Source: Cymbomonas tetramitiformis
Lineage: Eukaryota > Chlorophyta > Pyramimonadophyceae > Pyramimonadales > Pyramimonadaceae
Assembly (NCBI GenBank): GCA_001247695.2
Contig: LGRX02033400.1
Coordinates: 100,409-164,408, forward strand
Direction: 5' to 3'
Length of the DNA: 64,000 nucleotides
A model generated the notes under the pieces. The model did not search any database, was not told where the DNA came from, and was given only the letters and a program-made list of their open reading frames with translations. Of the stretch, positions 43,383-54,264 are shown in pieces. Both the position numbers and the translations under genes were made by a program. Positions within the stretch are counted from its first letter, which is position 1; each line of letters starts with the position of its first letter.

Positions 43383-44599
43383 CCACCGACGATTTCAGTA
43401 CAAATGCGTCATTTGTTCGGCTCTGTAGCCGTAGCCGATTAAAAAACTGAGAGTTTTCTGATCAGCGAAGGGTGACTGGAAGAATGACATTCACATGGAG
43501 CGATCTGAAAACTGAGGTTTTCTGATCGGTCGGAGGCCATAAGAGCCGTCTCAGTGACTGAGGGGGCTTCTTGCCGTGTTTTTGTGATCTGTGTGGAGGT
43601 TCCGCCCCCCGCCCTTGAGCAGGTTACACCGTGACAGCGGTGATCGGAGTGCAGGGGCAACAGCTGGCAGATGATTACTTTGGCCCGCCAAAGGACAGAT
43701 GGATCTTAGGCTCGGTAGAGAGTAGAATACGGCATCGCACCTGTACAGTACTGATTGTTGTGGCAGGAGCTAGCAACAGTTACCCCTCACGGGGGCCTGC
43801 GAAGGACCCTCATTCTGGCTCCTGCTTTAAGTGCTGTGTGGTAGACTTAGCTGGGTGTCGGTGCATTTACCGGCATACCCGACTTGCGTTGAGCAGGTAT
43901 CCTGCAGCTTTGGAGGGTTTCAGCCCCAGCTAAGTATTTGGACTGTAGCCTAACTCTGAGTGAGAGAGCCGGATTTTTTATGTCTTGTGGTGTCGGGAGT
44001 GTGAGTACCCCTTGGGATAGCACCCGTGAGAGGTGGGACTATGTGGGTACCGACTTAATTTAGGGTAGTAGTCGTATGTCATTATTAATTCCACACGCAG
44101 TGCACCGGCCGACAATTTCAGTACAAATGTGTCATTTGTTCGGCTCTGTAGCCGTAGCCGATTAGAAAACCTGAGATGTCTGTATTCATTCTGATGAGAT
44201 ATCACTTGCTTCTCTCTCACACCGGTGACTCTAGTGCTTCCGTGTGTGCCGGATATATATATATCCCGTTATACAGTGCTAGCTAGATTGGGACCGCCCT
44301 GGCAAAGAGCACAGGCTCCCATTAGCAATACGTTTCCGCCGGTTGAGATGGTCTTTGTTTCAGCAACCCGCTAAACTTGCCACCCTTGACTATTTCTCCG
44401 TAACGGTCCAGGGTGGTGTACTGGAGGTGATACCGTGACTGTCACTTTCTTAGTCTGTACTCCGTATAGTGCAGGGTGTTAGTCTTTAGGGTTCCTGCTT
44501 AAGCCGATAGCTATGCTTTTATCCGATACACAGTTAATGCAAGCGAAAGAATTCTGCTGACCGCTTGCACAATATATAGTTAGGTTTATATATCTGACA
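43383..44599 (+). mobile_element. Copia-like retrotransposon fragment: internal 3' end and LTR
   Basis: GGGACCGCCCTGGCAAAGAGCACAGGCTCCC (44290) and CTCCGTAACGGTCCAGGGTGGTG (44397) resemble the pre-LTR region of the element at 15782-24192 (23866 and 23978). Directly after the purine-rich GGGTGGTG comes a candidate LTR, 44417-44599, TGTACTGG...ATATATCTGACA. Two 70-bp direct repeats (GTACAAATG(C/T)GTCATTTGTTC) lie at about 43400 and 44121. Related family, different subfamily; no coding capacity. Confidence 0.5.
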
Positions 44600-46043
44600 C
44601 CGCTCCCCCCGTTGATGTTAGTGCCGACGCGATCCTTAAAAGGCGCATGTGACTATCTGACATACCAGGAGGAAGTATGTCACTACACGCCAGAAGGCCT
44701 TGAAAGTACTCCAAAATAATGAAGGAAGGGCGGCCATCACGTTGGTGCATGATTGTTGCGACAAGTGGCATCGCGAAGCCCATGATACGATATGTTTACT
44801 ATCTTCCTTCAACGTGCACTCACTGTTGATTTGTTTTTGCAAGTTCCCACGTACGAATGGATCAAATGCACCACTACATTTTCAAGAGGTTTTCTAAGTC
44901 TATGAAATATTATCAGCTGCCATAAAAAGTCAAAACATCAAGAATCTAAGAATCACAGCAACCCTGCATTTCCACAATGCACTTGCATGCGCTAAACTAC
45001 AGAGGCATTCGATAGTCTAATTGAACCGCGACCTTAAATAGTTGCACACAATTGACATAGGAAGTCAAAGCCAATAATCCCCATACTCATTCACATTGCC
45101 AGCAATTGAGTGTGGCGAGGAGATGTACTCGGTTGCATATTGCACTGCGCTCATTGGAGATTGTGTGTACGCGCCATTCCCAAAAGCAGTCATACGAGCT
45201 CCTGCGGACAAGTCCCGTTGCCTTCCTTTATCAACGATGCCAAATAATCCATCTCATCTGATATTCAACTTAGAACTTAGAGCGTGGTATATTGTACTTA
45301 CTACATTAATTAAATAGCTCATGGCACAATAATCAAGGCTAACCGGCCATCACCCTAGTGGATGAAATGACCATGCACGAGCTAGGCAGGGCCGCAACAA
45401 GGTACCAATGGCACACTTAATAAGTCCACTTAACCTGTGCGGGGCTCCTCGAAGCTCCTGCTACACGGCACTGCACGTCCTCCATGGGTTTGCGCTGAAA
45501 ATCAAACGGAAGACAGCTTGCTCGGAGGCCGAGGATTTCTTGGATTGCGTACGAAAACTTAGCGTGGACGTGCTGAAGAGTCCCTCTCGCATGGTATGGT
45601 GCAGGAGGCCCTTCTGACAAAGGCGTGGGGGCATGGGGAGGATCAAAGCGGGATATGCGAGATGCGGAGGTTCGCCAGAGCAAGCACTGCAGCAAGGGGT
45701 CGTAGGGTTGTGACGGCAAGTGACCGATGGCTTGACACATGGCTGCGGGGGTGGGGATGGCAGGTGCCGTGGAAGAGGCAGCTAGGTGAATTGAGAATGC
45801 GGTTGTGGGGGGTGTTGCCACAAGCAGGTGCCCTCATAGCCTAGGAGTCCGTCCCAGTGATTATGCTTGTCCTTAACCCTTAAGGTCAGGATGCTGCCCA
45901 TGCTGGTACTAAGAGTGATGAACAGTGGCTGGGAAGGCGACAACTGGCTTGCGAACTGTGGGCTGCCAATAGGGCTCGATAACCAATATCTCCTGTGAAA
46001 ACCGGACTCTGGGTGGGCATAAGAGAGAATGGCGGGCGCAGTG
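44600..46043. other. No gene recognised; left flank of the large retrotransposon
   Basis: A plus-strand frame at 45596-45844 and minus-strand frames opposite are open but unassigned. The right edge (46031-46043) should have been contiguous with 62477 onwards before the large insertion. Confidence 0.4.
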
Positions 46044-46057
46044 CGGATCCAGGTGCG
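46044..46057. repeat. 14-bp target-site duplication, left
   Basis: CGGATCCAGGTGCG, identical to 62463-62476. It abuts the outer end of the inverted 5' segment. The final CG is also the start of element homology, so the duplication is 12-14 bp. Confidence 0.8.
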
Positions 46058-47325
46058 AATAGGACGATTGGCCGCTTCTTGAAGGCCAGGTCTATTTGCA
46101 CAACCTTGCCTTCCTTGTTCGTCCAGAGCTGAGTGTGCTCGATGTTGAACACTCTGGTGTCTTCTTCCAGCTCCAGTGCGCGTCTGATGACGTCTCCCAA
46201 GTATCTCAAGTAGAGTAGGACGTACCGCTGAGTCTCGCGGAGGTCCGTGATTTTTAGTTGGGGGGATCCCTGAAGGGGGAGGCTGTGCCTGTTGGTCTCT
46301 TCAGGCGGTAGGTCGCAGCCCGTGATTGGCCGGACGTGCCTGAGGATCTGGTGTTCCTCTCCCCCCCCAGATTCCTCTGTGTCCAGGGTCGCCTCCGGCC
46401 GCCCGAGCTTGCAGAACTCCTCCGGTTTGTTCTCCGCGTGAGGGAGGTCCCTGGTGTCTTCCCACCAGGAGGTGATTATCTCTTCGATTTCACCCTCCCG
46501 GTCGGTGCCCAGTGCTACCTTTGTGGGCAGCTTGGACACCGCGTCGATTGCCTTGGCAGCCGACGGGACTTTGTCCCCCTTAGGGGACGCCGTGTGCTTT
46601 GTGTAAGCGTACGGCTGTAGCAGTGCGTTTACTACGATTCGAGTTGGGACTCGTCCCTTCTCTGACCCCGTGGGGCTCTCAGCCCGTGGGCCGGCGGGGC
46701 CCTTGGCCCCTGATTTTGTTCGTGTGTCGTTTGGTTTTTTGTCTGGTTTAAAGGTTTTGAATTCTGTCTTCCCCCACCTGAACTGCTTGCGCAGAGCAGG
46801 CTCCTCGTAAGGACTGGGGGGGCCAGAGAGGTCGATTGTCGGGGACGTTGGCTTCGCCGCTGTGTCAGCAGGCGTGCCCGAGTCAGTAGGAGTGGCGTAT
46901 TCTTGCGATGCCTCAGAGGCCTCACCCATGGGTGAGTCCAAGGTCGGCATACTTGTGATTTCTGGCAGTTTGGCCCGTTTTGTCGGAGATGCGTCCTCCT
47001 CAGCCGACCTCTTGCGGCCGCCGATGTCGGTGCGTGCCCTGGTTTTTGGGCGGAGCATTTTTACCAGTTGTGCGTTGAGCATGTCGTTCAGTTTGTCGAG
47101 AAAAGTACTTCGAGTAGGTGGGGGTGTGCTGTTGAGGGTTTTGCTGCCGGTCGGGGTGTTGCTTTTACCCTGCGAGTTCAAAAAACCGTTAGCATGGCAC
47201 GGACACTGGCCAGCAAGACAGGGGACTGGGCGTGGGCGGGCCAAATCTGCATTGTGCCGTTGTGCCGCCTGCTGTGTTGTCGTCGGTGCGGTCCATGTAG
47301 TGGTGTTACCTAATCCTGCGAGCAC
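46058..47325 (-). pseudogene. ORF1 N-terminal part, inverted copy
   Basis: Encodes the same protein as 48119-49386, with no internal stop, ending when it reaches the left target duplication; codons beyond 46057 belong to the flank. Differences from the plus copy include Lys-Leu/Lys-Gln near residue 78, Asp/Asn near 101 and Gln/stop at codon 237. Confidence 0.8.
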
Positions 47326-47391
47326 AGTTAGTAGGAAAATTACATTTATGAATTTTATTTTTAGGTCCGCGGCTCGGACTAGGTGGCACGT

Positions 47392-47565
47392 TCAGGCGGT
47401 TCCGCGAGAAGTGTCCTCGCCCATAATAACTATCCAGAATTCCACCGCGCACTCGAAACAAGCATACTGCTCCTGGAGATCTGATTCTGGAAGTCTAATT
47501 GTGCGTACGTTAGCAGATCGCCGGATGCCGCGAAACTCACAGAACTTGCAGCAATACGGCATCAT
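47392..47565 (-). CDS. Zinc-ribbon ORF, inverted copy
   Basis: 57 residues, MMPYCCKFC...YACFECAVEF..., one residue different (Gly for Val near the end) from the copy at 47879-48052. The frame is conserved in both arms, including its TGA. Confidence 0.5.
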   Translation of the reverse strand: MMPYCCKFCEFRGIRRSANVRTIRLPESDLQEQYACFECAVEFWIVIMGEDTSRGTA

Positions 47566-47715
47566 ACACCCACGATCATCGTAACTAATACTAGAGAATA
47601 CTATACTACAGTCGACGCGCAGAAGGCCGTTGACACTAGTCGTCGTTAAAAGTCTTGCAGCGAGAATGCGTCGACCCCCACACGAGCGAGATGACGTTCG
47701 ACACACATTCTTAAC

Positions 47716-47728
47716 CAGTGCCAACGTT
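47716..47728. other. Palindrome centre (13-bp spacer)
   Basis: CAGTGCCAACGTT separates two ~1.66-kb inverted arms. The element's 5' end is therefore at or near 47729. Confidence 0.85.
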
Positions 47729-47878
47729 GTTACGAATGTGTGTTGAACGTCATCTCGCTCGTGTGGGGGTCGACGCATTCTCGCTACAAGACTTTTAACG
47801 ACGACTAGTGTCAACGGCCTTCTGCGCGTCGACTGTAGTATAGTATTCTCTAGTATTAGTTACGATGATCGTGGGTGT

Positions 47879-48052
47879 ATGATGCCGTATTGCTGCAAGT
47901 TCTGTGAGTTTCGCGGCATCCGGCGATCTGCTAACGTACGCACAATTAGACTTCCAGAATCAGATCTCCAGGAGCAGTATGCTTGTTTCGAGTGCGCGGT
48001 GGAATTCTGGATAGTTATTATGGTTGAGGACACTTCTCGCGGAACCGCCTGA
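47879..48052 (+). CDS. Small zinc-ribbon ORF at the 5' end of the retrotransposon
   Basis: 57 residues with C-x2-C (CKFC) and C-x2-C (CFEC) about 30 residues apart, a treble-clef or zinc-ribbon-like spacing. It is in the same frame as ORF1, separated by a TGA at 48050 and 66 nt. The sequence CCTACTAACTGTGCTCGCAG just before ORF1 looks like an intron branch point (TACTAAC) and 3' splice site. ORF0 may therefore be an upstream exon of ORF1. Role unknown; nucleic-acid binding is plausible. Confidence 0.5.
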   Translation: MMPYCCKFCEFRGIRRSANVRTIRLPESDLQEQYACFECAVEFWIVIMVEDTSRGTA

Positions 48053-48118
48053 ACGTGCCACCTAGTCCGAGCCGCGGACCTAAAAATAAAATTCATAAAT
48101 GTAATTTTCCTACTAACT

Positions 48119-50212
48119 GTGCTCGCAGGATTAGGTAACACCACTACATGGACCGCACCGACGACAACACAGCAGGCGGCACAACGGCACAATGCAGATT
48201 TGGCCCGCCCACGCCCAGTCCCCTGTCTTGCTGGCCAGTGTCCGTACCATGCTAACGGTTTTTTGAACTCGCAGGGTAAAAGTAACACCCCGACCGGCAG
48301 CAAAACCCTCAACAGCACACCCCCACCTACTCGAACTACTTTTCTCGACAAACAGAACGACATGCTCAACGCACAGCTGGTAAAAATGCTCCGCCCAAAA
48401 ACCAGGGCACGCACCAACATCGGCGGCCGCAAGAGGTCGGCTGAGGAGGACGCATCTCCGACAAAACGGGCCAAACTGCCAAAAATCACAAGTATGCCGA
48501 CCTTGGACTCACCCATGGGTGAGGCCTCTGAGGCATCGCAAGAATACGCCACTCCTACTGACTCGGGCACGCCTGCTGACACAGCGGCGAAGCCAACGTC
48601 CCCGACAATCGACCTCTCTGGCCCCCCCAGTCCTTACGAGGAGCCTGCTCTGCGAAAGCAGTTCAGGTGGGGGAAGACAGAAGTCAAAACCTTTAAACCA
48701 GACAAAAAACCAAACGACACACGAACAAAATCAGGGGCCAAGGGCCCCGCCGGCCCACGGGCTGAGAGCCCCACGGGGTCAGAGAAGGGACGAGTCCCAA
48801 CTCGAATCGTAGTAAACGCACTGCTATAGCCGTACGCTTACACAAAGCACACGGCGTCCCCTAAGGGGGACAAAGTCCCGTCGGCTGCCAAGGCAATCGA
48901 CGCGGTGTCCAAGCTGCCCACAAAGGTAGCACTGGGCACCGACCGGGAGGGTGAAATCGAAGAGATAATCACCTCTTGGTGGGAAGACACCAGGGACCTC
49001 CCTCACGCGGAGAACAAACCGGAGGAGTTCTGCAAGCTCGGGCTGCCGGAGGCGACCCTGGACACAGAGGAATCTGGGGGGGGAGAGGAACACCAGATCC
49101 TCAGGCACGTCCGGCCAATCACGGGCTGCGACCTACCGCCTGAAGAGACCAACAGGCACAGCCTCCCCCTTCAGGGATCCCCCCAACTAAAAATCACGGA
49201 CCTCCGCGAGACTCAGCGGTACGTCCTACTCTACTTGAGATACTTGGGAGACGTCATCAGACGCGCGCTGGAGCTGAAAGAAGACACCAGAGTGTTCAAC
49301 ATCGAGCACACTCAGCTCTGGACGAACAAGGAAGGCAAGGTTGTGCAAATAGACCTCGCCTTCAAGAAGCGGCCAATCGCCCTATTCGTACTGTTCAACA
49401 CGAACTGTCTTGTGCCTATGACAATCGTGGACGACCCGTGGGTCGACGTCGAGCCGCCGAGGGTCATCCCGAGGGTCTATGTATGGTTCCCGTACAGGCA
49501 GCCCTCGGGAACTTTACGCTCTAGGACGGTACAGGTGTCATCACCTCGGCTGAGGGGGGTGACGGTGGCGCAAGCTGCCGGCATCCTGGGATACCTTGTC
49601 ACTCAGCAAGGGTGGGGAGGAAGCGGTGCCATCTCCCACATACGAAAAGGAGCGCGCGACGAGACGCCTGCTGATAACAAAATCAGGGAGGTACTGTTCC
49701 TAGTCACACACGATCAAGACCTGGCACAACTGCTCATCAAAGACAGCAACCTTGACTTCGGCTTCCCAACGAAGAAGGGGCTCCTGCCGTCAGCAGCGGA
49801 GAAGCAGGCGCTGGGGCAAAGGGAGGTGGCTGTAATCGACTACAACGAGCAACTATTTGTTGGACACCGGGCACGCATAGTTAACGCAATCACGAAGAAA
49901 CTCTCCGAGCTGGCGGTTCAACAGGGGTTACTACCTTACGGCGAGGACTCCTGCCTTGTGTTCGAAAAGCATCTGGGGACACCACGGTGGGCACCCTCTG
50001 ACAACACGGTAGAGTCCCTGCTGCAGTGGAAGAGAAACAGTAACGACACTGTCAACTTTTACGCGATCTTCACGGATTCGGCGTACGGCTTGCTGGTAAC
50101 AGCTGGCAACGCCATCGAGGTCGACGTACATCTCAACGACGACGAAACCACCGGTGAGAAGATCTTCATCCCAGTGAAGGTGGAGGTGGGACGCTGGAGC
50201 CTTATGGGCTAA
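48119..50212 (+). pseudogene. Retrotransposon ORF1 protein, one internal amber stop
   Basis: One frame of 697 codons is broken only by TAG at 48827-48829, where the inverted arm has CAG (Gln). It has no early ATG (first Met is residue ~83), which supports an upstream exon or start. N-terminal part: Thr/Gln-rich, CLAGQC, then a basic nuclear-localisation-like stretch (GGRKRSAEEDASPTKRAK) and a Pro/Ser/Thr-rich linker. The C-terminal two thirds look folded (LRETQRYVLLYLRYLGDVIRRALEL, VFNIEHTQLWTNKEGKVVQIDLAF, VNFYAIFTDSAYGLLVTAG). I recognise no known domain. Presumably an RNA-binding/RNP protein, by analogy with LINE ORF1. Confidence 0.6.
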
Positions 50213-50254
50213 AAGTCCAAACACAAACAGACAACGCCTCCCTGACCACAGCAC

Positions 50255-51064
50255 CAAGGGCGGGGCTCGACAGACGAGGAGAAGCTGCGGGAGACTGGCA
50301 AGGCGGCCATCCACAGTATGCAACAAACAACTGAGGAGTGCTTACGAAAAGTGCAGCAGGCGGCCACTCCAGCCCCCCCGGTGTCATCGGCCACCCCCGA
50401 GACCAAGCACCTATTGCACAACATCGGACACGAACTGGAGCTACTCAATCAGAAGGCGGCAGCTGCAACTGCACGCACCGAGGTCAACGAGACCAAAGCA
50501 GCGGAGAGGCACCAGGACATCACCTCAGGCATCCGGGACTTTCACTCCACATACAAAGACACGGGCCGGGCTATGGTCGACACGCTCGTGACCCTCACGA
50601 ACCGCCTCACCAAGACCCCCGAAGAGGACAAGCAGGAGGCCAGCTCGGAGGGAGGTCTGGGGAGGTGGGGACTGAAGAGTGCCAACACCACAGCCTCCAG
50701 GGAGGAGGGCAGCACGCAACCCTCACTGCGAGAAAAGGTGCAGTACTTGGCCACTGACCCGCCTGAGGTCAGAAAGGCCAAGTACGACAAGTTCATCGCT
50801 GACTCCCATGGAGGAGAGGACCAAGACTACAGGGGAATCCCTTTCATGGGACCCCCCAGCACAAAGGGGCCCCATCAGAGAAAAGGAAAGGGTTGGGCAT
50901 CAAGAAACCGGTCATCGCCAAGGTGCATAGGACAAAGCCCAAGCCTGACAAGCCCCCGGCCAAAAGGGCCAAGGGACAAGGGGCACCTGCGGATATACCT
51001 ATGGGGGTCCCGGCATCTGGACAACCAACTGCAAGGAGGACCACCCGTCAGTCCACCAAGGTAA
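50255..51064 (+). CDS. Coiled-coil ORF between ORF1 and ORF2
   Basis: The open frame after TGA at about 50243 reads STDEEKLRETGKAAIHSM and continues from ATG 50318 for 248 residues. A long heptad-like helix (HNIGHELELLNQKAAAATARTEV, DTGRAMVDTLVTLTNRL) predicts a coiled coil, typical of LINE ORF1 proteins. Near 50880 (AGAAAAGGAAAGGG) the -1 frame becomes the protein-like one (KKPVIAKVHRTKPKPDKPPAKRAK, strongly basic). A -1 frameshift, programmed or mutational, may extend it. Confidence 0.5.
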   Translation, partial: QGRGSTDEEKLRETGKAAIHSMQQTTEECLRKVQQAATPAPPVSSATPETKHLLHNIGHELELLNQKAAAATARTEVNETKAAERHQDITSGIRDFHSTYKDTGRAMVDTLVTLTNRLTKTPEEDKQEASSEGGLGRWGLKSANTTASREEGSTQPSLREKVQYLATDPPEVRKAKYDKFIADSHGGEDQDYRGIPFMGPPSTKGPHQRKGKGWASRNRSSPRCIGQSPSLTSPRPKGPRDKGHLRIYLWGSRHLDNQLQGGPPVSPPR

Positions 51065-52857
51065 CACCGATCACACCCAAGCCCACCCTCCCACCACACA
51101 GTCGGGAGAGCACACTGACACCGAGCAGGGGGGGACTTGCTGCAACAGAGGTCCATGAGCCAAGACAGCAGCCCGTGAACACCGGCACGAACCACAAACT
51201 CAAGCAAAAGGTGCTCACAGCATACGCCCTACCCCTGTTTGGACGGGTGATCTCAACGCTGCAAGCTAACCAAATACTAAACAGGGATGGAGGGTGCCAT
51301 CGGGCAGGTGGAAAGCACAACGCCTCGGCACTGGAAGACACAGAGGCACCATCAGCAGGCCCTGCAGTTAAAGTAGGTAGAGAAAGTATGAGAAACAACA
51401 ATCCCATACTAGCCTGCCTTAAAACACAACTAGTAGTAATATTTTACTGCTCATCTGTACTGCCCTGCCATACCAACCCACACTGTAAGAAACCTGGTGT
51501 ACAAATCCCTGCTGGGCAATATGCCCACCCTGCATGGGGACTGAACGCAAGTCCAAACTTAACCGGCCCCCGCATAACATACTCGACTCACCTTAAAACA
51601 CATAGTGCCACTGTGGCAACTAATGAAGCACCCGCACACTGCTTCCATGGCAGCTCAAGCAAACCTAACAAAATACCCGAGAAAAGACACCACACAGTAA
51701 GGAAAAGCATAAACCTCGATACGGTAGTAACTGTACATTTAGCACCTGATGCACAATATTACTTACCCCATTCCGATACCCCACAAAACGTTAAGCAGCA
51801 CACTCAGCACACAGCCAATGTACACAAACCAAACTCTCACGGCATACGCCAGCAACAGGGAAAGGCTGCGACAATGCACCGCTATATACATACACCTAAA
51901 CAAAGAAATATACTATCCACCGATAACAACGATAAGAATACATCCCCCCCCGGCAAGCCAACACAGTGCTACTACAATACGAAGACGAACCCTACCGGAA
52001 CCCTAACAATTAAAGGCACAAAAGACTCCACCGAGCTCCATATACTGAGAGGGAAGCCGAGAAACTTGAGAGGATGGCTCGGGGGGATATGGGGACACAT
52101 TACACGAAATATAGAGGCAAACGGCCCACAGTCGACCACAAGCGAATTCCCAAAAATGTTCTACGTAAAAACAACAAATTTCGGAAAACACGCCGAAACA
52201 CTCCGAAAATTTTACACAACGGCCGGAAGACACACCAAAAGTCAGGCCCACCAAGGAAAACACCTTAGGGGTGATACGTACAAACACTTAGGGCAATGTA
52301 ACGTTGTAACCATAAACTCGACATTTATGAAAGCGATACAACCGTACCAGATACGTACGGTATGGGCACGTAAGCAACCCAGCCAACCAACTGGCACACC
52401 ACCGCTCACCCACACAGAGAAGAACCGCAGTAGTACAGCGGCGAACCCTAAAATAACCCTAATGAAAAGGGAGACAAATACACGTGCACAGCACAACATG
52501 ACGGGAGAAATGATGCGAAACTCAAGGGAATGTCTCATGAGGGCAGTGGGAATGGACACACAAAATGCTGGGGCAAACCGCCGACATTCGACCACAAGCG
52601 AATTCCTAAAAATGCTCTACGTAAAAATAAGAAAATTCGAAAAAAACGCTGAAACGCGAAAATTCTCCCACACAATTACCGGACAACACACCAAAAATGA
52701 TACCAGCCAATGGAATTGGATTAGGGGTGTTACAAGCACGCACATAGGGCAATGTAACGTTGTAACCATAAACCCGATAACGCCACAAGTGTTGTGGTCT
52801 GCACCAGGGTGGACACGAGGGGAAGTGGCCGAGCCGCTACGAAAAGCCGCAGTTACC
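51065..52857 (+). other. T-poor open stretch with internal ~220-bp duplication
   Basis: One frame stays open throughout, but residue composition (Asn, Thr, His, Gln) follows the A/C-rich, T-poor base composition, and I see no domain. Two diverged copies of a ~220-bp segment with CGACCACAAGCGAATTCC...GGGCAATGTAACGTTGTAACC lie at about 52130-52316 and 52590-52770. This may be a non-coding inter-ORF region. Confidence 0.55.
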
Positions 52858-53259
52858 ATGACCCCACTGCTCGCCGTATTGATTGCAACGCTCACACCAG
52901 GAGGAGCAGCGTGCGGCCGCAGAAGAAAGATGAGCCAAAATAAACAAAACGAGAGAACGAGCAACCGCAGATACAGAAGAAAGAAAACAACAACAAAAAA
53001 TGCGGCAGGATGGAGCTCCCAACCGCCCTACGGATACAAACTGCTCAGACTGATTAACCGAAATGGCAGACCCATGCTTGTCAGAACGAGGAAACCTGGG
53101 CAAGCTGTAACCACAGTAAGGGAAGGCACCCCAACGAGGGGCAAACGGCTGATGCGGATGATAACACAAAGGACAGAAGAACAAGCCAAGAACTGGGGAC
53201 CAGACATGACAGGAGGGGGAAGCCAAACCCACACAGACACATACCCGTACGACACAACC

Positions 53260-53760
53260 ACTAGAGGGTTGTTCGAAATGAAAGGTAGGCTCAACGCACA
53301 CCAAATGAGGCACGCCCACGCACTGTACGAGGACAACCCATTGCCACCCCTGGCAATAGCCACGATGAGAGAAACCCTCAAGCCAGGAGACAATAGCAAA
53401 CCACACACAGCAAAAGCGCTGCAGCTACTCAAGAGCTCTAGAAGCTTCTGCGTACCGGTGTGCGACGGCAAACACTGGAGAGTGGTACTAGCGGGCCCGA
53501 ACAGAGAAAACGACAAACTGAAACTGTGGATATATGACTCCTCCAATGGAAAAACCAGAACAACCCTATACAATACCAAAAGACTGATAGCCGACATGAA
53601 CACCCGGGCAGAACACCTGGCCAAAACGCTGGGAAAAGAAATCTCCGTTGAGCTAATGAATGTAGGCGACCAAAGTGCACAAGACCATTACAACCGTGGA
53701 GCATGGGTCCTGATGGCCACCAAAGCGTGGATGCACTTCCAAAAAACATGCCTAGGGGGA
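53260..53760 (+). other. Ulp1/C48-like cysteine protease domain, catalytic Cys replaced
   Basis: Within ORF2, FCVPVCDGKHWRVVLAGP supplies the His-Trp pair (His codon 53473). LKLWIYDSSNG supplies Asp (53536). VGDQSAQDHYNRGAWVLMATKAW aligns with the Q-x(n)-D-C-G-V-W block. The position of the nucleophilic Cys holds Arg (CGT, 53695-53697), one transition from TGT. The family (adenain/Ulp1 type) cleaves polyproteins or removes SUMO; several retroelements and DNA transposons carry it. Confidence 0.6.
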
Positions 53761-54264
53761 CACTGGCCCACCCACTTCAATGAAGCGGTTAGCAAATGGG
53801 GAACCACTAACAGAGCGGCGGTCGATGCCTACAGAAAGTCGATACAACAACCAGTAAAAGAGAGGATGACTGCCGCCGAGGGACGGAGGCAAACGCCGGG
53901 GGACAGCCAGCAGGCAACAGAGACCCAGCGGCCCACCGATGGCCCAAACACAAACCCGGAGGTTGGGGGAAGAGCACCGCAAACCCAAGAAGGGGGACGC
54001 AAAAGTGCTACAAAGCAACCGGGCCTATGGAGATGGCTCCACAGATTGGCCCCCACAACACTGCCGAGCAACGACGGGCATACATTGGGGGAACAGCAAA
54101 CACCGGAAACCCACCCAAACGAGGAGGAGGGGGAGATGAGAGGCGAACCAGCTGCGCAATGGGAGAAATTTGAAGACACACAAAAGGAAGCACCGGAGGA
54201 AGGGCAGGGCCCCCGCGAATACCAGCCCCCCCTCACAGAACCGAAAAAGTCAGACATAGGGGAA

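Larger units (their letters stand above)
46058..47715 (-). repeat. Inverted duplicate of the element 5' end (left palindrome arm)
   Basis: Base p pairs with base 95444-p on the right arm (47729-49386), with no large indel and about 1 percent divergence. It covers the 5' UTR, the zinc-ribbon ORF and the first ~420 codons of ORF1. Because it keeps CAG where the right arm has TAG (48827), it preserves an earlier state of the same sequence. Confidence 0.93.

Noticed and set aside
43383..44180. The 70-bp direct repeats at 43400 and 44121 as a pair of LTRs
   Set aside because: No TG...CA ends, no target duplication and no primer site; treated only as repeats within a Copia-like fragment.
51065..52857. 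Continuous 1,337-codon frame as one protein
   Set aside because: The middle is low-complexity and follows T-poor base composition; protein-like sequence starts again only near 52858.
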